In this document: piece after piece, positions 19,046 through 26,540 of the stretch
How the letters are laid out: the number at the start of each line of letters is the position of its first letter
How positions within the stretch are numbered: position 1 is the first letter of the stretch
Assembly: GCA_016464795.1 (NCBI GenBank)
Contig: JAEKNN010000030.1
Span: 24,195-88,194 of the forward strand
DNA length: 64,000 nt
DNA from: Candidatus Amunia macphersoniae
Lineage (GTDB): Bacteria; Chloroflexota; Dormibacteria; Aeolococcales; Aeolococcaceae
Reading direction: 5' to 3'
Position numbers and translations under genes: made by a program
Notes under the pieces: generated by a model
What the model was told of the DNA's origin: nothing
Seen by the model: the letters and a program-made list of their open reading frames with translations, nothing else
Databases searched by the model: none

Positions 19046-20550
19046 GCTGACAGCAGCTTGGCGTCCTCGCCACCCTCCTCGCCGAGGATCGAGCCGATCC
19101 GCTCCACAGCGGCGGGATTCTGCGACCGCAGCACAACCACGGCGACGATGCCGATCACCAGCCAGGCCGCGGTGATGTACGGGGTCAGGTTGAGCGGGAA
19201 CGGCGGCTGGGGGTACACCGAGCCGTAGAAGGCGGCGCCGAAGATGACGGCGCCGATGAGCGGGACGACCGCGTGCAGGAGCACGTTGTAGCTGGCCTTG
19301 GTGCGGCGAAAGAAGGCCATGCCGCCAAGGCAGAGCATGATGTAGACGAGGATGACGCCCAGCGTCCCGAGCGTCGCGAAGAAGAAGTACACGGTCTGAG
19401 GTGCGCCACCGAAGGCATCCTGAGACCAGAGGTACCCGACGAGTGCAGCCAGCACTGTGCTGATTCCCGCCACCGTGAGGGTGGCGTTGGCCGGCGTCCT
19501 GAAGCGCGCGTTGGTCTTGCCGAACCAGCGTGGCATCACGCCTTCACGGCCCATGGCGAACAGCGTTCTCGCGGCGGCGGTGGCGCATGCCAAGCAGACG
19601 ATGAATGCCGACAGCATGCCGCCGATCTCGACGAGCTGCGGAAACGGGCCGCCCACGAAGTTCTTGGCCACCGTCTTGAGCGCGAAGGCATCCGACCCGA
19701 AGGCTGCATTGTCAACCCCAAAGCCGACAGTCATCGCATAGGTGGTGAAGAGGTAGAAGACGATGGCGAAGCCGGTGGCCGCGATGATGGCGATCGGGAT
19801 CGACCGGCGTGGATTGTCAGTCTCCTCGCCGAAGTCGGCTGCGGTCTCGAAGCCGATGTACGAGGTGACCCCGAGGATGATCCCGTAGAACACGCCGTTG
19901 AAGCCGCCCGAGATGGTGTGCCCGAACGTGAAGGGCTGCACCGTGTTGCCTCCGGCGCCGCCCTTGGCGGTGGTGATGACGTCGACGACGACGATGACCG
20001 CCACGGTGATGGCACCGACCAGCAGCTGGACTCGAGTGGTCACCCTGATGGCGATGATCGACAGCGTGACCAGCAAGGCCATACCGATCAGGAAGAAGAG
20101 GAACCAGAGCTTGGGATCCAGGCCGAGCAGGTTGACCGCGAGAGCGGCGGTACCGGCCATGGTCATGGGCACGAAGCACGAGAGACCAAACGCGTAGAGC
20201 CAGCCGGCAACGAAGCCACCCTCCTTGCCGATGCTCCGCGACGCGTACGTGTACGCGTACCCCGCCGATGCCATGCGCCGGGTGAAGCCGATCACCACGA
20301 ACGCCAACGCCAAGATGCCGACGCCACCGAGGAGGAACGACAGCGGCGTCGAGCCGCCGGCCACGGCGGCGACGCCAGGCACGTTGAGGAACATCGCCAT
20401 TCCCGGCGCCAGCACCGAGACCGAGATGGCGACCGCGTCCCACGTGGTGAGCGTGCCGCGGGCCAGCTGATTGGCTCCGGTCGCCGTGAGCACACCCGGT
20501 CCACTGGCGGACACCGGGTCCGGACCACGGGTGGTCTTCGTCTGCGTCAT
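19042..20550 (-). CDS. APC-superfamily amino acid/polyamine permease
   Basis: 502 aa with about 12 TM helices in the APC fold. Helix 1 has the unwound stretch SVLAPGMAMFLNVPG, and GGVGILALAFVVIGFTRRMASAGYAYTYASRSIG leads into TM3. It has family resemblance to bacterial putrescine and amino-acid importers. It lies inside the Lrp-GS operon and overlaps genes on both sides by 4 nt, so it likely imports the amine or amino acid that the adjacent ligase glutamylates. The acidic C-terminal tail (LGEEGGEDAK) is cytoplasmic. Substrate not determinable from sequence. Confidence 0.88.
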   Translation of the reverse strand: MTQTKTTRGPDPVSASGPGVLTATGANQLARGTLTTWDAVAISVSVLAPGMAMFLNVPGVAAVAGGSTPLSFLLGGVGILALAFVVIGFTRRMASAGYAYTYASRSIGKEGGFVAGWLYAFGLSCFVPMTMAGTAALAVNLLGLDPKLWFLFFLIGMALLVTLSIIAIRVTTRVQLLVGAITVAVIVVVDVITTAKGGAGGNTVQPFTFGHTISGGFNGVFYGIILGVTSYIGFETAADFGEETDNPRRSIPIAIIAATGFAIVFYLFTTYAMTVGFGVDNAAFGSDAFALKTVAKNFVGGPFPQLVEIGGMLSAFIVCLACATAAARTLFAMGREGVMPRWFGKTNARFRTPANATLTVAGISTVLAALVGYLWSQDAFGGAPQTVYFFFATLGTLGVILVYIMLCLGGMAFFRRTKASYNVLLHAVVPLIGAVIFGAAFYGSVYPQPPFPLNLTPYITAAWLVIGIVAVVVLRSQNPAAVERIGSILGEEGGEDAKLLSA

Positions 20551-20900
20551 CGTCTCTCCTCCTCTTCGCGGTGAGATGCCTGCGGCATCAGAGCTGTGTC
20601 AGGGTCCAGGAAGTAATCGAAGGCGAGCGGCGTGCACTGCCGCTCCACGATCCAGCGGTTGAATGCCTGGTGGACGGGGTGCTGCCGGTATCGCTCCAGC
20701 TCGGCGGTCCCGGCGAACTCCATGTACAGCAGCCGTGAGTACCCGTTGGTTCGAGCGCCGGTGAGGTCCGCACCGAAACGCAGCTGGGTCATGCAGCCGA
20801 TCTGGCTCGGCCACGACGCCACCTGCGCCTTCATGTCTGCGGCGTCCTGGGTGGACAGCTCCTGCGGGAACGAGAAGAGCACCACGTGCTGGAGGGTCAT
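20547..20900 (-). CDS. Dabb (stress-responsive alpha/beta-barrel) domain protein
   Basis: 117-aa single-domain protein of the dimeric alpha/beta-barrel (Dabb) family. It starts QHVVLFSFPQELS, continues with FGADLTGARTNGYSRLLYMEF and ends the barrel with YRQHPVHQAFNRW, the typical HP.H motif. Family members range from plant stress proteins to small polyketide cyclases and ring-cleavage-type enzymes, so it may be enzymatic or regulatory. A short charged tail (HREEEERR) follows. It is sandwiched between the ligase (3-nt gap) and the permease (4-nt overlap). Confidence 0.82.
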   Translation of the reverse strand: MTLQHVVLFSFPQELSTQDAADMKAQVASWPSQIGCMTQLRFGADLTGARTNGYSRLLYMEFAGTAELERYRQHPVHQAFNRWIVERQCTPLAFDYFLDPDTALMPQASHREEEERR

Positions 20901-20903
20901 GCG

Positions 20904-22415
20904 TCAATACACCTCGAAGTACTCACGCATCTCCCAGTCGGACACCACCTGGCCGTCGGCGAGCGGCGTCTCCGCGAGCGCTGCCTGATAGCGCGCGTAC
21001 TCGGCGCGCTTCATCATCAGGTAGTAGTCGACGAAGCTGTCCCCGAACTCGCGCGCAAACAGCTCGTCGTTGGCCAGCGCGGCGATGGCTGCCTCGAGCG
21101 AGGTGGGCAGCAGCTCAGCGTCCTCGACGTAGGGATCGGCTGATACCGGGGGCGGCGGTTCCAGGCCACGGCGAATGCCATCGAGGCCCGCGGCGATGTT
21201 CGCCGCCATGTAGAGGTAGGGGTTGGCGGCGGGCTCGCCGAGGCGGTTCTCGATGTGGGTACCCGTGTCCCCGGCCCCTCCCTGCACGCGCACCATGGCA
21301 CCACGGTTCTCCAGCGCCCAGCCGATCCGGTCGGGCGCGAAGGAGTACGGGCGGAAGCGCCCGTAGCCGTTGACCGTCGGGGTGGTGAAGATGGTCATCG
21401 GCTTGGCGTGCTCGAGCAAGCCGGCGACGAACTGGCGGCCGACGCGCGAGAGCATCTCATCCTCTGACGCAAAGGCGTTGCTGCCGGTGTCGGCAGCAAC
21501 CAGCGACTCGTGAAGGTGCCAGCCGGACGGGAAGAAGTTGGGCAGTGACGGCCAGCACATGAAGGTCGCCAGGAGTCCACGGCGGCGGCAGATCGCCTTG
21601 ACCGCACTGCGGAAAAGGATCATCGCGTCGGCGGCGGCGAGGCCGGTCAGGGGGCTGAAGGTGGCCTCCATCTGGCCGGGACCCCATTCGTCCTCCATGG
21701 TCCGCGGCGGCAGGCCGACGTCGTAGAGGGCGTCGCGCAGGGCGCTGACTGTGCTCTCGACGCCGTCGAGCCGTGTCTCGGAGAGGAACTGGTATCCGTG
21801 CTCGAAGATGTCCACAGCCGGAGTGGGTGCCGGGGCACCCGTTTGGTCGAGCCCGATGCGGTCGCTGATCAGGCGCACGATGTAGTACTCGACCTCGAGG
21901 CCCGCCGCGTACAGGTATCCCGCCGCCTCGAGGCGGCGCAACTGCTCGCGCATGATCGCCCGGCCGTCGAGCGGCACCGGCTTGCCGTTGCTGAAGTACA
22001 CGTCGCAGAGCACCCAGCCGGTGCGGTCTGCCCACGGAAGAACGCGAAAGGTGGCCGGGTCGGGCACGATCACAACGTCGGGGAACCCGGTGAACTCGTC
22101 GATGCCGAAGCCGCCGCCGGCTCCGAAGGCGGTGGGGAAGACGGCATTGCCGGTGTCGAGGCTGTAGATGGCGCCGGAGAAGTCAGCCCCGTTGCTCATC
22201 GCCGCGATGGCTGCCTCGGCGGAGAGGAACTTGGTGCGCGGCACGCCGTGCTGGTCGACCAGGACAACCCGAACGGTGCGCAGGCCCCTCTCGCGTATCT
22301 CGGCAGCGACCCCGCGTGCGGTCTCCTGCTGCTCCGCTGTGTGCAGCCCGTGTCTGGCCACGAAGCCGGGTGTGCCGATGCCGTGGTCGATCCGGCCGGC
22401 CTCGGGCGCGCTCAC
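20904..22415 (-). CDS. Glutamine synthetase-like ligase (FluG C-terminal/gamma-glutamyl ligase type)
   Basis: 503-aa GS-superfamily enzyme. Catalytic landmarks are present: EVEYY, the metal motif EWGPGQMEATF, ATFMCWPSLPNFFPSGWHLHESL broken around SGWHLHE, NGYGRFRPYS, the ATP/ammonia-site region WALENRG and an NPYLYMAANIAAGLDGI helix. It differs from housekeeping GlnA: the usual MPKP is MCWP, and no adenylylation-type tail is seen. That fits amine-gamma-glutamylating relatives rather than nitrogen-assimilation GS. The GTG start at 22415 overlaps the Lrp stop (GTGA). With the permease, amidohydrolase and an EgtC-like hydrolase in the divergent operon, it likely attaches glutamate to an imported amine. 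Substrate unknown. Confidence 0.87.
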   Translation of the reverse strand: MSAPEAGRIDHGIGTPGFVARHGLHTAEQQETARGVAAEIRERGLRTVRVVLVDQHGVPRTKFLSAEAAIAAMSNGADFSGAIYSLDTGNAVFPTAFGAGGGFGIDEFTGFPDVVIVPDPATFRVLPWADRTGWVLCDVYFSNGKPVPLDGRAIMREQLRRLEAAGYLYAAGLEVEYYIVRLISDRIGLDQTGAPAPTPAVDIFEHGYQFLSETRLDGVESTVSALRDALYDVGLPPRTMEDEWGPGQMEATFSPLTGLAAADAMILFRSAVKAICRRRGLLATFMCWPSLPNFFPSGWHLHESLVAADTGSNAFASEDEMLSRVGRQFVAGLLEHAKPMTIFTTPTVNGYGRFRPYSFAPDRIGWALENRGAMVRVQGGAGDTGTHIENRLGEPAANPYLYMAANIAAGLDGIRRGLEPPPPVSADPYVEDAELLPTSLEAAIAALANDELFAREFGDSFVDYYLMMKRAEYARYQAALAETPLADGQVVSDWEMREYFEVY

Positions 22416-22987
22416 GCCGCCCCTCCCTGGGATGCGCGGGTGTCGGCCAGGTCGGTGCGCATCGATGAGATCAGCTGCGCAGCGAAATGCTTGGGCTGCA
22501 TGCCCGCCAGCGTCAGCAGGGTCTCCGTCCTCTGCACGCCGGTGATCTGCCACACCCGTTCGAGGAGCAGCTTCTGGAGGTGGTTGTGATCGCGGACGAC
22601 GAGCCGGGCAAGCAGGTCGATGGCCCCGGTCACGAGGCTCACGTCGGCCACCTCGGGAAGGGCTCTCAGCTCCTCGATGATCGGCGCCAGTGACTGTCCC
22701 TGCACGGCGGTGATGGTCAGGAACACCGTCACCGGGAATCCCGCCTCCGCCCAGCCGATGTCGACGGTGTAGCCGCGGATCACGCCCGAGCGCTCCAAGC
22801 GCGCCAGGCGCTCCCCGACAGCCGGGGGAGACATGCCCAGGTCGCGGGCCAGGCGGCGCTGGGACATCCGAGCATCCCCGGCCAGGAGACGAAGGAGATC
22901 CAGGTCGACCGCATCGAGGCTGGCGGCTCGAACCGGCGGCGCCACCACCTCGACCAGGCCGGCCAAGGGACCCGAACTCTTACGCAT
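22412..22987 (-). CDS. Lrp/AsnC-family transcriptional regulator
   Basis: 191 aa. An N-terminal helix-turn-helix (LDLLRLLAGDARMSQRRLARD, PPAVGERLARLERSGVIRGY) is followed by an RAM ligand-binding domain (VTVFLTI, LPEVADVSLVTGAIDLLARL, LQKLLLERVWQITGVQRTET). It leads the minus-strand catabolic operon and is divergent from a second operon starting at 23127, so it probably controls both and responds to the amino acid or amine concerned. GAGG eight bases upstream supports the ATG at 22987. A 22-residue N-terminal extension precedes the HTH. Confidence 0.92.
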   Translation of the reverse strand: MRKSSGPLAGLVEVVAPPVRAASLDAVDLDLLRLLAGDARMSQRRLARDLGMSPPAVGERLARLERSGVIRGYTVDIGWAEAGFPVTVFLTITAVQGQSLAPIIEELRALPEVADVSLVTGAIDLLARLVVRDHNHLQKLLLERVWQITGVQRTETLLTLAGMQPKHFAAQLISSMRTDLADTRASQGGAA

Positions 22988-23126
22988 ACGTTAGCCTCAC
23001 GGCCGTGCCGACTTGCCAATCGCGCGCCATTTCGACAATATCTCCTTTCGCGCGGACGTTTTCGGTGGGCAAAGTCTGCCGGTCGAGTCCGGCGGTGTCA
23101 AGGTGAACCCGGGAGATCCTGCACAG

Positions 23127-24338
23127 ATGGCAACGCTGCCTCAGCCTGGTTGGTCGCCAGCCTTCGCGCGCCGCACCCAGGGTGCCAGCGGTGAGCTGGC
23201 CGCCATCCTGGCCCTGGCCGCCGGCACCGGCATGATCAGCTTCGCGGGCGGACTGCCGGACCCCCGGACGTTCCCGGTCGGGGTGCTGGCGGAGCTGACC
23301 AAACGCCTCCTGGCCGGCGACGCCGCGGTCAGCCTGCAGTACTCGCCCACCCCGGGGCTCCCCGGCCTTCGCCAGGCCTTCGGGGATCGGCTCGCGCACA
23401 CCGAGGGGCGGCGGCCGCAGCCGGGCGAGCTGATGGTCACCAGCGGCACCATCGACGCCATCGGGCTCCTGGCCAAGGCACTGATCGACGCCGGGGACGT
23501 CGTGGCCGTGGAAGCACCCACCTACCTCGGGGCCATCGACGGTTTCCGCGGCTTCCAGGCCGACATTCGCGGCATCCCAGTCGATGAGGATGGCGTCGAT
23601 GTCGCCGCCTTCGAGCGGCTCTGCGCGAGCAACGCACCGCCAAAGCTCCTCTACACCATCCCCGACCACCAGAACCCGACCGGGATCACGATGTCGGCGG
23701 AGCGGCGCACCGCCCTCGTCGAGGTGTGCCGAAAGCACGGTGTGCTGCTGGTCGAGGACGTCGCGTACCGTGAGCTGTCCTTCACCGCCGATCGGCCGCC
23801 GACACTGTGGTCACTGGCGCCAGACGTTGTCGTCCAGGCCGGCACCACGTCGAAGACGTTCTTCCCCGGGGTGCGCCTCGGCTGGGCGGTCGGTCCCGCC
23901 GAGGTCATCGCCCAGATGGTCATCGCCAAGCAGAATTCAGACCAATGCGCGGGCGCGTTCGGCCAGCGCCTGCTCGAGGAGTACCTGCGCGGACACCACC
24001 TCGACCCCCAGTTGCGCGCCTCCAGGGCTCTGTACGCGGGGCGCTGCCACCTGATGCTGGCCGCGCTCGACGAGTACATGCCACCGGCGATCACCTGGAC
24101 GCGCCCGCGTGGGGGCTTCTTCACCTGGCTGAGCGGGCCTGAGTGGCTCGACACCACCGCGCTCGCGCGGCGAGCCCGGGATGCGGGTCTCGCCTTCGTG
24201 CCCGGCCGTCCATTCCATCCCACCGGCGGCGGCGGCAACCAGCTTCGACTTGCCTACAGCCTTGCCGATGACGGTCAGATCATCGAGGGCGTGCGTCGTC
24301 TGGGCACCTTGATCAGGTCAACCATGGAGAACCGATGA
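23127..24338 (+). CDS. PLP-dependent aminotransferase (2-aminoadipate/MocR-type class)
   Basis: 403-aa fold-type I enzyme of the group that includes 2-aminoadipate transaminase and MocR catalytic domains. Visible motifs: ISFAGGLPDPRTFP, LQYSPTPGLPGLRQ, TSGTIDAIGLLAK, PDHQNPTGITMS, VEDVAYRELSF and the PLP lysine in GTTSKTFFPGVRLGW. No DNA-binding domain is attached. The ATG at 23127 follows GGGAG; GTG at 23103 is an alternative and the frame is open to 23013. It heads the plus-strand operon divergent from Lrp and overlaps the cupin gene by 4 nt. Together with the aminotransferase at 16754 it gives the locus two transaminases. Confidence 0.87.
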   Translation: MATLPQPGWSPAFARRTQGASGELAAILALAAGTGMISFAGGLPDPRTFPVGVLAELTKRLLAGDAAVSLQYSPTPGLPGLRQAFGDRLAHTEGRRPQPGELMVTSGTIDAIGLLAKALIDAGDVVAVEAPTYLGAIDGFRGFQADIRGIPVDEDGVDVAAFERLCASNAPPKLLYTIPDHQNPTGITMSAERRTALVEVCRKHGVLLVEDVAYRELSFTADRPPTLWSLAPDVVVQAGTTSKTFFPGVRLGWAVGPAEVIAQMVIAKQNSDQCAGAFGQRLLEEYLRGHHLDPQLRASRALYAGRCHLMLAALDEYMPPAITWTRPRGGFFTWLSGPEWLDTTALARRARDAGLAFVPGRPFHPTGGGGNQLRLAYSLADDGQIIEGVRRLGTLIRSTMENR

Positions 24339-24760
24339 CCGACAGCCTGCAACACTTCAGCACTGAGGCCGAAGGCGTCCCCACCGCGGCGGGGCGCTAC
24401 GTCGATGTCGACGCCATCGAGTCTGTGGAGTTCGTCCCCGGGCTGGGCTTTCGCCCCGTCCTGGGCGAGCGCACCATGGTCAACTTCGTGTCGTTCGAGC
24501 CCCACACCGAGGCCCCCCTGCACGTGCACGAGGAAGAACAGATAGTCCTGGTCATCGACGGTGAGTTCGAGTTCAACATCGACGGGGATGTGCGGATGAT
24601 GCGCACCGGCGACGTGGCGGTGATCCCGAGCTGGGTCCCGCACGGCGCGCGCACCCACGCCAGCAGCTGCAATGAGATCGACGTGTTCAACCCGCCGCGC
24701 CGGTCGCTGCTCGATCACGCCGGCAGGTCCTCGCCTCCGCCTGCGGGCGCGGGTGTGTAG
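24335..24760 (+). CDS. Cupin-domain protein
   Basis: 141-aa single-cupin protein. Motif 1 is HTEAPLHVHEEEQIVLVIDGEFEF (metal ligands His, His, Glu) and motif 2 is GDVAVIPSWVPHGARTH (His). All residues of a typical metal site are present. Cupins of this size include dioxygenases, isomerases and simple ligand-binding proteins. It sits between an aminotransferase (4-nt overlap) and an SDR (adjacent), so it probably acts on the same intermediate. A Pro-rich tail follows the barrel. Confidence 0.85.
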   Translation: MTDSLQHFSTEAEGVPTAAGRYVDVDAIESVEFVPGLGFRPVLGERTMVNFVSFEPHTEAPLHVHEEEQIVLVIDGEFEFNIDGDVRMMRTGDVAVIPSWVPHGARTHASSCNEIDVFNPPRRSLLDHAGRSSPPPAGAGV

Positions 24761-25543
24761 GTGGACCTCAAGCTCACCGGCCGGCGCGCCCTGGTCACCG
24801 GCGGTTCCAAGGGGATCGGGCTGGCGGTGGCGGAGGAGCTCGCTGGCGAGGGAGTCGACGTGGCCATCTGCGCACGCAACGCGGCCGAGGTGGAGGCGGC
24901 GGCCGAACGGCTGCGTCGGCTCGGGCACACAGTGCATGCCCAAGCGGCCGACGTCACCATCCCAGGGCAGGTCATCGACCTCGTCGAACGATCGGCGCAG
25001 GCGCTCGGGGGGCTCGACATCCTGGTCAACAACGCCGGGGCGGCGCATCCCGGCAATTTCGAGTCCCTGACCGACGAGGACTGGCAGGGTGACCTCGACG
25101 TCAAGCTGTACTCGCAGATCCGCTGCACGCGCGCGGCACTCCCCCACCTCCGTCAGAGCCCGGCGGCGCGGGTCATCAACATCAACTCGGTCTACGCCCG
25201 CTATCCCGATCCCTCGTTCTTCGCCACCACCGTGAACCGTGCCGCCTGCCTCAACCTCTCCAAGGCACTGGCTCGCGAGTTCGCCGGTGAGGCGATTCTG
25301 GTCAACAGTGTCAACATCGGCCTGGTGGTCACCCCTCAGTGGCAGAACATCCGCGCCCGGCGGGCGCCGGACCTCAGCGAGGAGGAGTTCTTCGCGAGCC
25401 TGGCGAGGGACGAGGTTCCCCTGGGCCGTTTCGGGAGCGTCGCCGAGGTGAGCGGGCTGGTCGCCTTCCTGGCCAGTGACCGGGCCAGCTACCTCACCGG
25501 CACGTCGATCGATGTGGCCGGCGGCATGGGCAAGTACGTCTGA
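24761..25543 (+). CDS. Short-chain dehydrogenase/reductase
   Basis: 260-aa classical SDR. Rossmann motif VTGGSKGIGLAVAEEL near residues 10-25, NNAG at about 87, catalytic Ser in INSVYARYPDPSFFATTVNRAA where the usual YxxxK is degenerate (Asn-Arg in the K position region, with Tyr in the preceding YARYP), then a normal SDR C terminus ending LTGTSIDVAGGMGKYV. The altered active-site tetrad could mean shifted chemistry or a non-canonical proton relay. GTG at 24761 directly follows the cupin stop. Substrate unknown; an oxidation step on a hydroxy or keto acid of the catabolic pathway is plausible. Confidence 0.86.
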   Translation: MDLKLTGRRALVTGGSKGIGLAVAEELAGEGVDVAICARNAAEVEAAAERLRRLGHTVHAQAADVTIPGQVIDLVERSAQALGGLDILVNNAGAAHPGNFESLTDEDWQGDLDVKLYSQIRCTRAALPHLRQSPAARVININSVYARYPDPSFFATTVNRAACLNLSKALAREFAGEAILVNSVNIGLVVTPQWQNIRARRAPDLSEEEFFASLARDEVPLGRFGSVAEVSGLVAFLASDRASYLTGTSIDVAGGMGKYV

Positions 25544-26379
25544 TGTGCCGGCTGCTCGGCTGGGCCGGAGCCGAGCCGGTCCCCGTCGCCACCGCGCTCG
25601 GGGACGACGACCTGGCCGCCTTCACCGCGCTGTCGCGCCAGCACGCGGACGGCTGGGGCATGGCCTGGTGGGGGGCCGACGCCGCTCGACGGGAGGGGGC
25701 ACCGTCGGTGGCGAGGTCGACGACCTGTGCGGCGGACGACCCGCGGTTCAACGAGCTCGCCACCGGAGTCGCCGCCGACGCCGGCTTCGCTCACCTGCGC
25801 TGGGCGACCCCGGGACTCCCCGTGGTCACCGCCAACACCCATCCCTTCACCCATGGGCGACTGGCCTTCGCCCACAACGGAGCCATCCATCCGCAGCCGA
25901 GACTCGACGAGCTCCTGCCTGCCGGCTGGCGGTCGCAGATGGGGGGCACGACCGACAGCGAGCGGTACTTCCTGGCGATCGCCGCACGGCTGGACGGTGG
26001 CGAATCGCCCGTCGAGGCGGTGGCGGCTGTGGTCCACCACATCTTCGGTGAATTCGAGCCCACCAGCCTCAACGCGATGATGCTGGCACCGGACGCGCTC
26101 TACGTGATCAGCGCATACGACCAAGCACGGGTGCCGCCGCTGGGCGCCTCGGCAGGCCGTGCGTCCTCATCCGGCGAGCTGGACACAGTGTTCTACGACC
26201 TCCACTACCGTCGCCGAGTCGCTTCCGTGGTGGTGGCGTCGTCGGGCTTTTCCCAGCGCCGTGAGGATGGTTGGGAGCCACTGGGGAACATGCGCCTCTT
26301 GCGCATCGAGCGGGACACGCTGTCGACGTCCGTGTCCTCGCTGGAGAAACGTCCTGCCATCATCGGCGAGAGTTCATGA
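25543..26379 (+). CDS. Class II glutamine amidotransferase-fold protein (EgtC-like)
   Basis: 278-aa Ntn-hydrolase. The chain begins MCRLLGWAG, with Cys2 as predicted nucleophile after Met removal; further markers are HADGWGMAWW, GFAHLRWATPG, NTHPFTHGRLAFAHNGAI and the oxyanion-type GGTTDSERYF. This is the free-standing class II amidotransferase family that includes EgtC, which hydrolyses a gamma-glutamyl amide in ergothioneine synthesis. No egtB/egtD neighbours exist here, so a gamma-glutamyl hydrolase for the GS-like ligase product is a better guess. It overlaps the SDR stop by one base (TGATG) and ends the operon; 161 bases then separate it from the next gene. Confidence 0.86.
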   Translation: MCRLLGWAGAEPVPVATALGDDDLAAFTALSRQHADGWGMAWWGADAARREGAPSVARSTTCAADDPRFNELATGVAADAGFAHLRWATPGLPVVTANTHPFTHGRLAFAHNGAIHPQPRLDELLPAGWRSQMGGTTDSERYFLAIAARLDGGESPVEAVAAVVHHIFGEFEPTSLNAMMLAPDALYVISAYDQARVPPLGASAGRASSSGELDTVFYDLHYRRRVASVVVASSGFSQRREDGWEPLGNMRLLRIERDTLSTSVSSLEKRPAIIGESS

Positions 26380-26540
26380 TCACCGGGGGGTGCTGCTCGG
26401 CGCGTTGACGGTTGACGCCATCGCTCGGCGCGGTCGCATGGCTGCCGGACGCGTCGCCCAGTTCGCGGCGCAGGCGCGCCTCATGCTGATGTAGGCTTCG
26501 GCCACCTGCCGGTGGGAAGATCTGGGGAAGGGAGAGCGAG

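Noticed and set aside
17951..19228. 425-aa plus-strand frame over the amidohydrolase gene
   Set aside because: His/Arg/Gln-rich shadow without motifs; the minus-strand amidohydrolase has all family metal ligands.
20904..22415. Housekeeping glutamine synthetase GlnA
   Set aside because: The MPKP-type motif is altered and the neighbourhood (permease, amidohydrolase, Lrp) fits a gamma-glutamylating relative better.
25543..26379. Ergothioneine gene egtC
   Set aside because: Only the fold matches. No egtA, egtB, egtD or egtE neighbours, so the specific symbol was not used.
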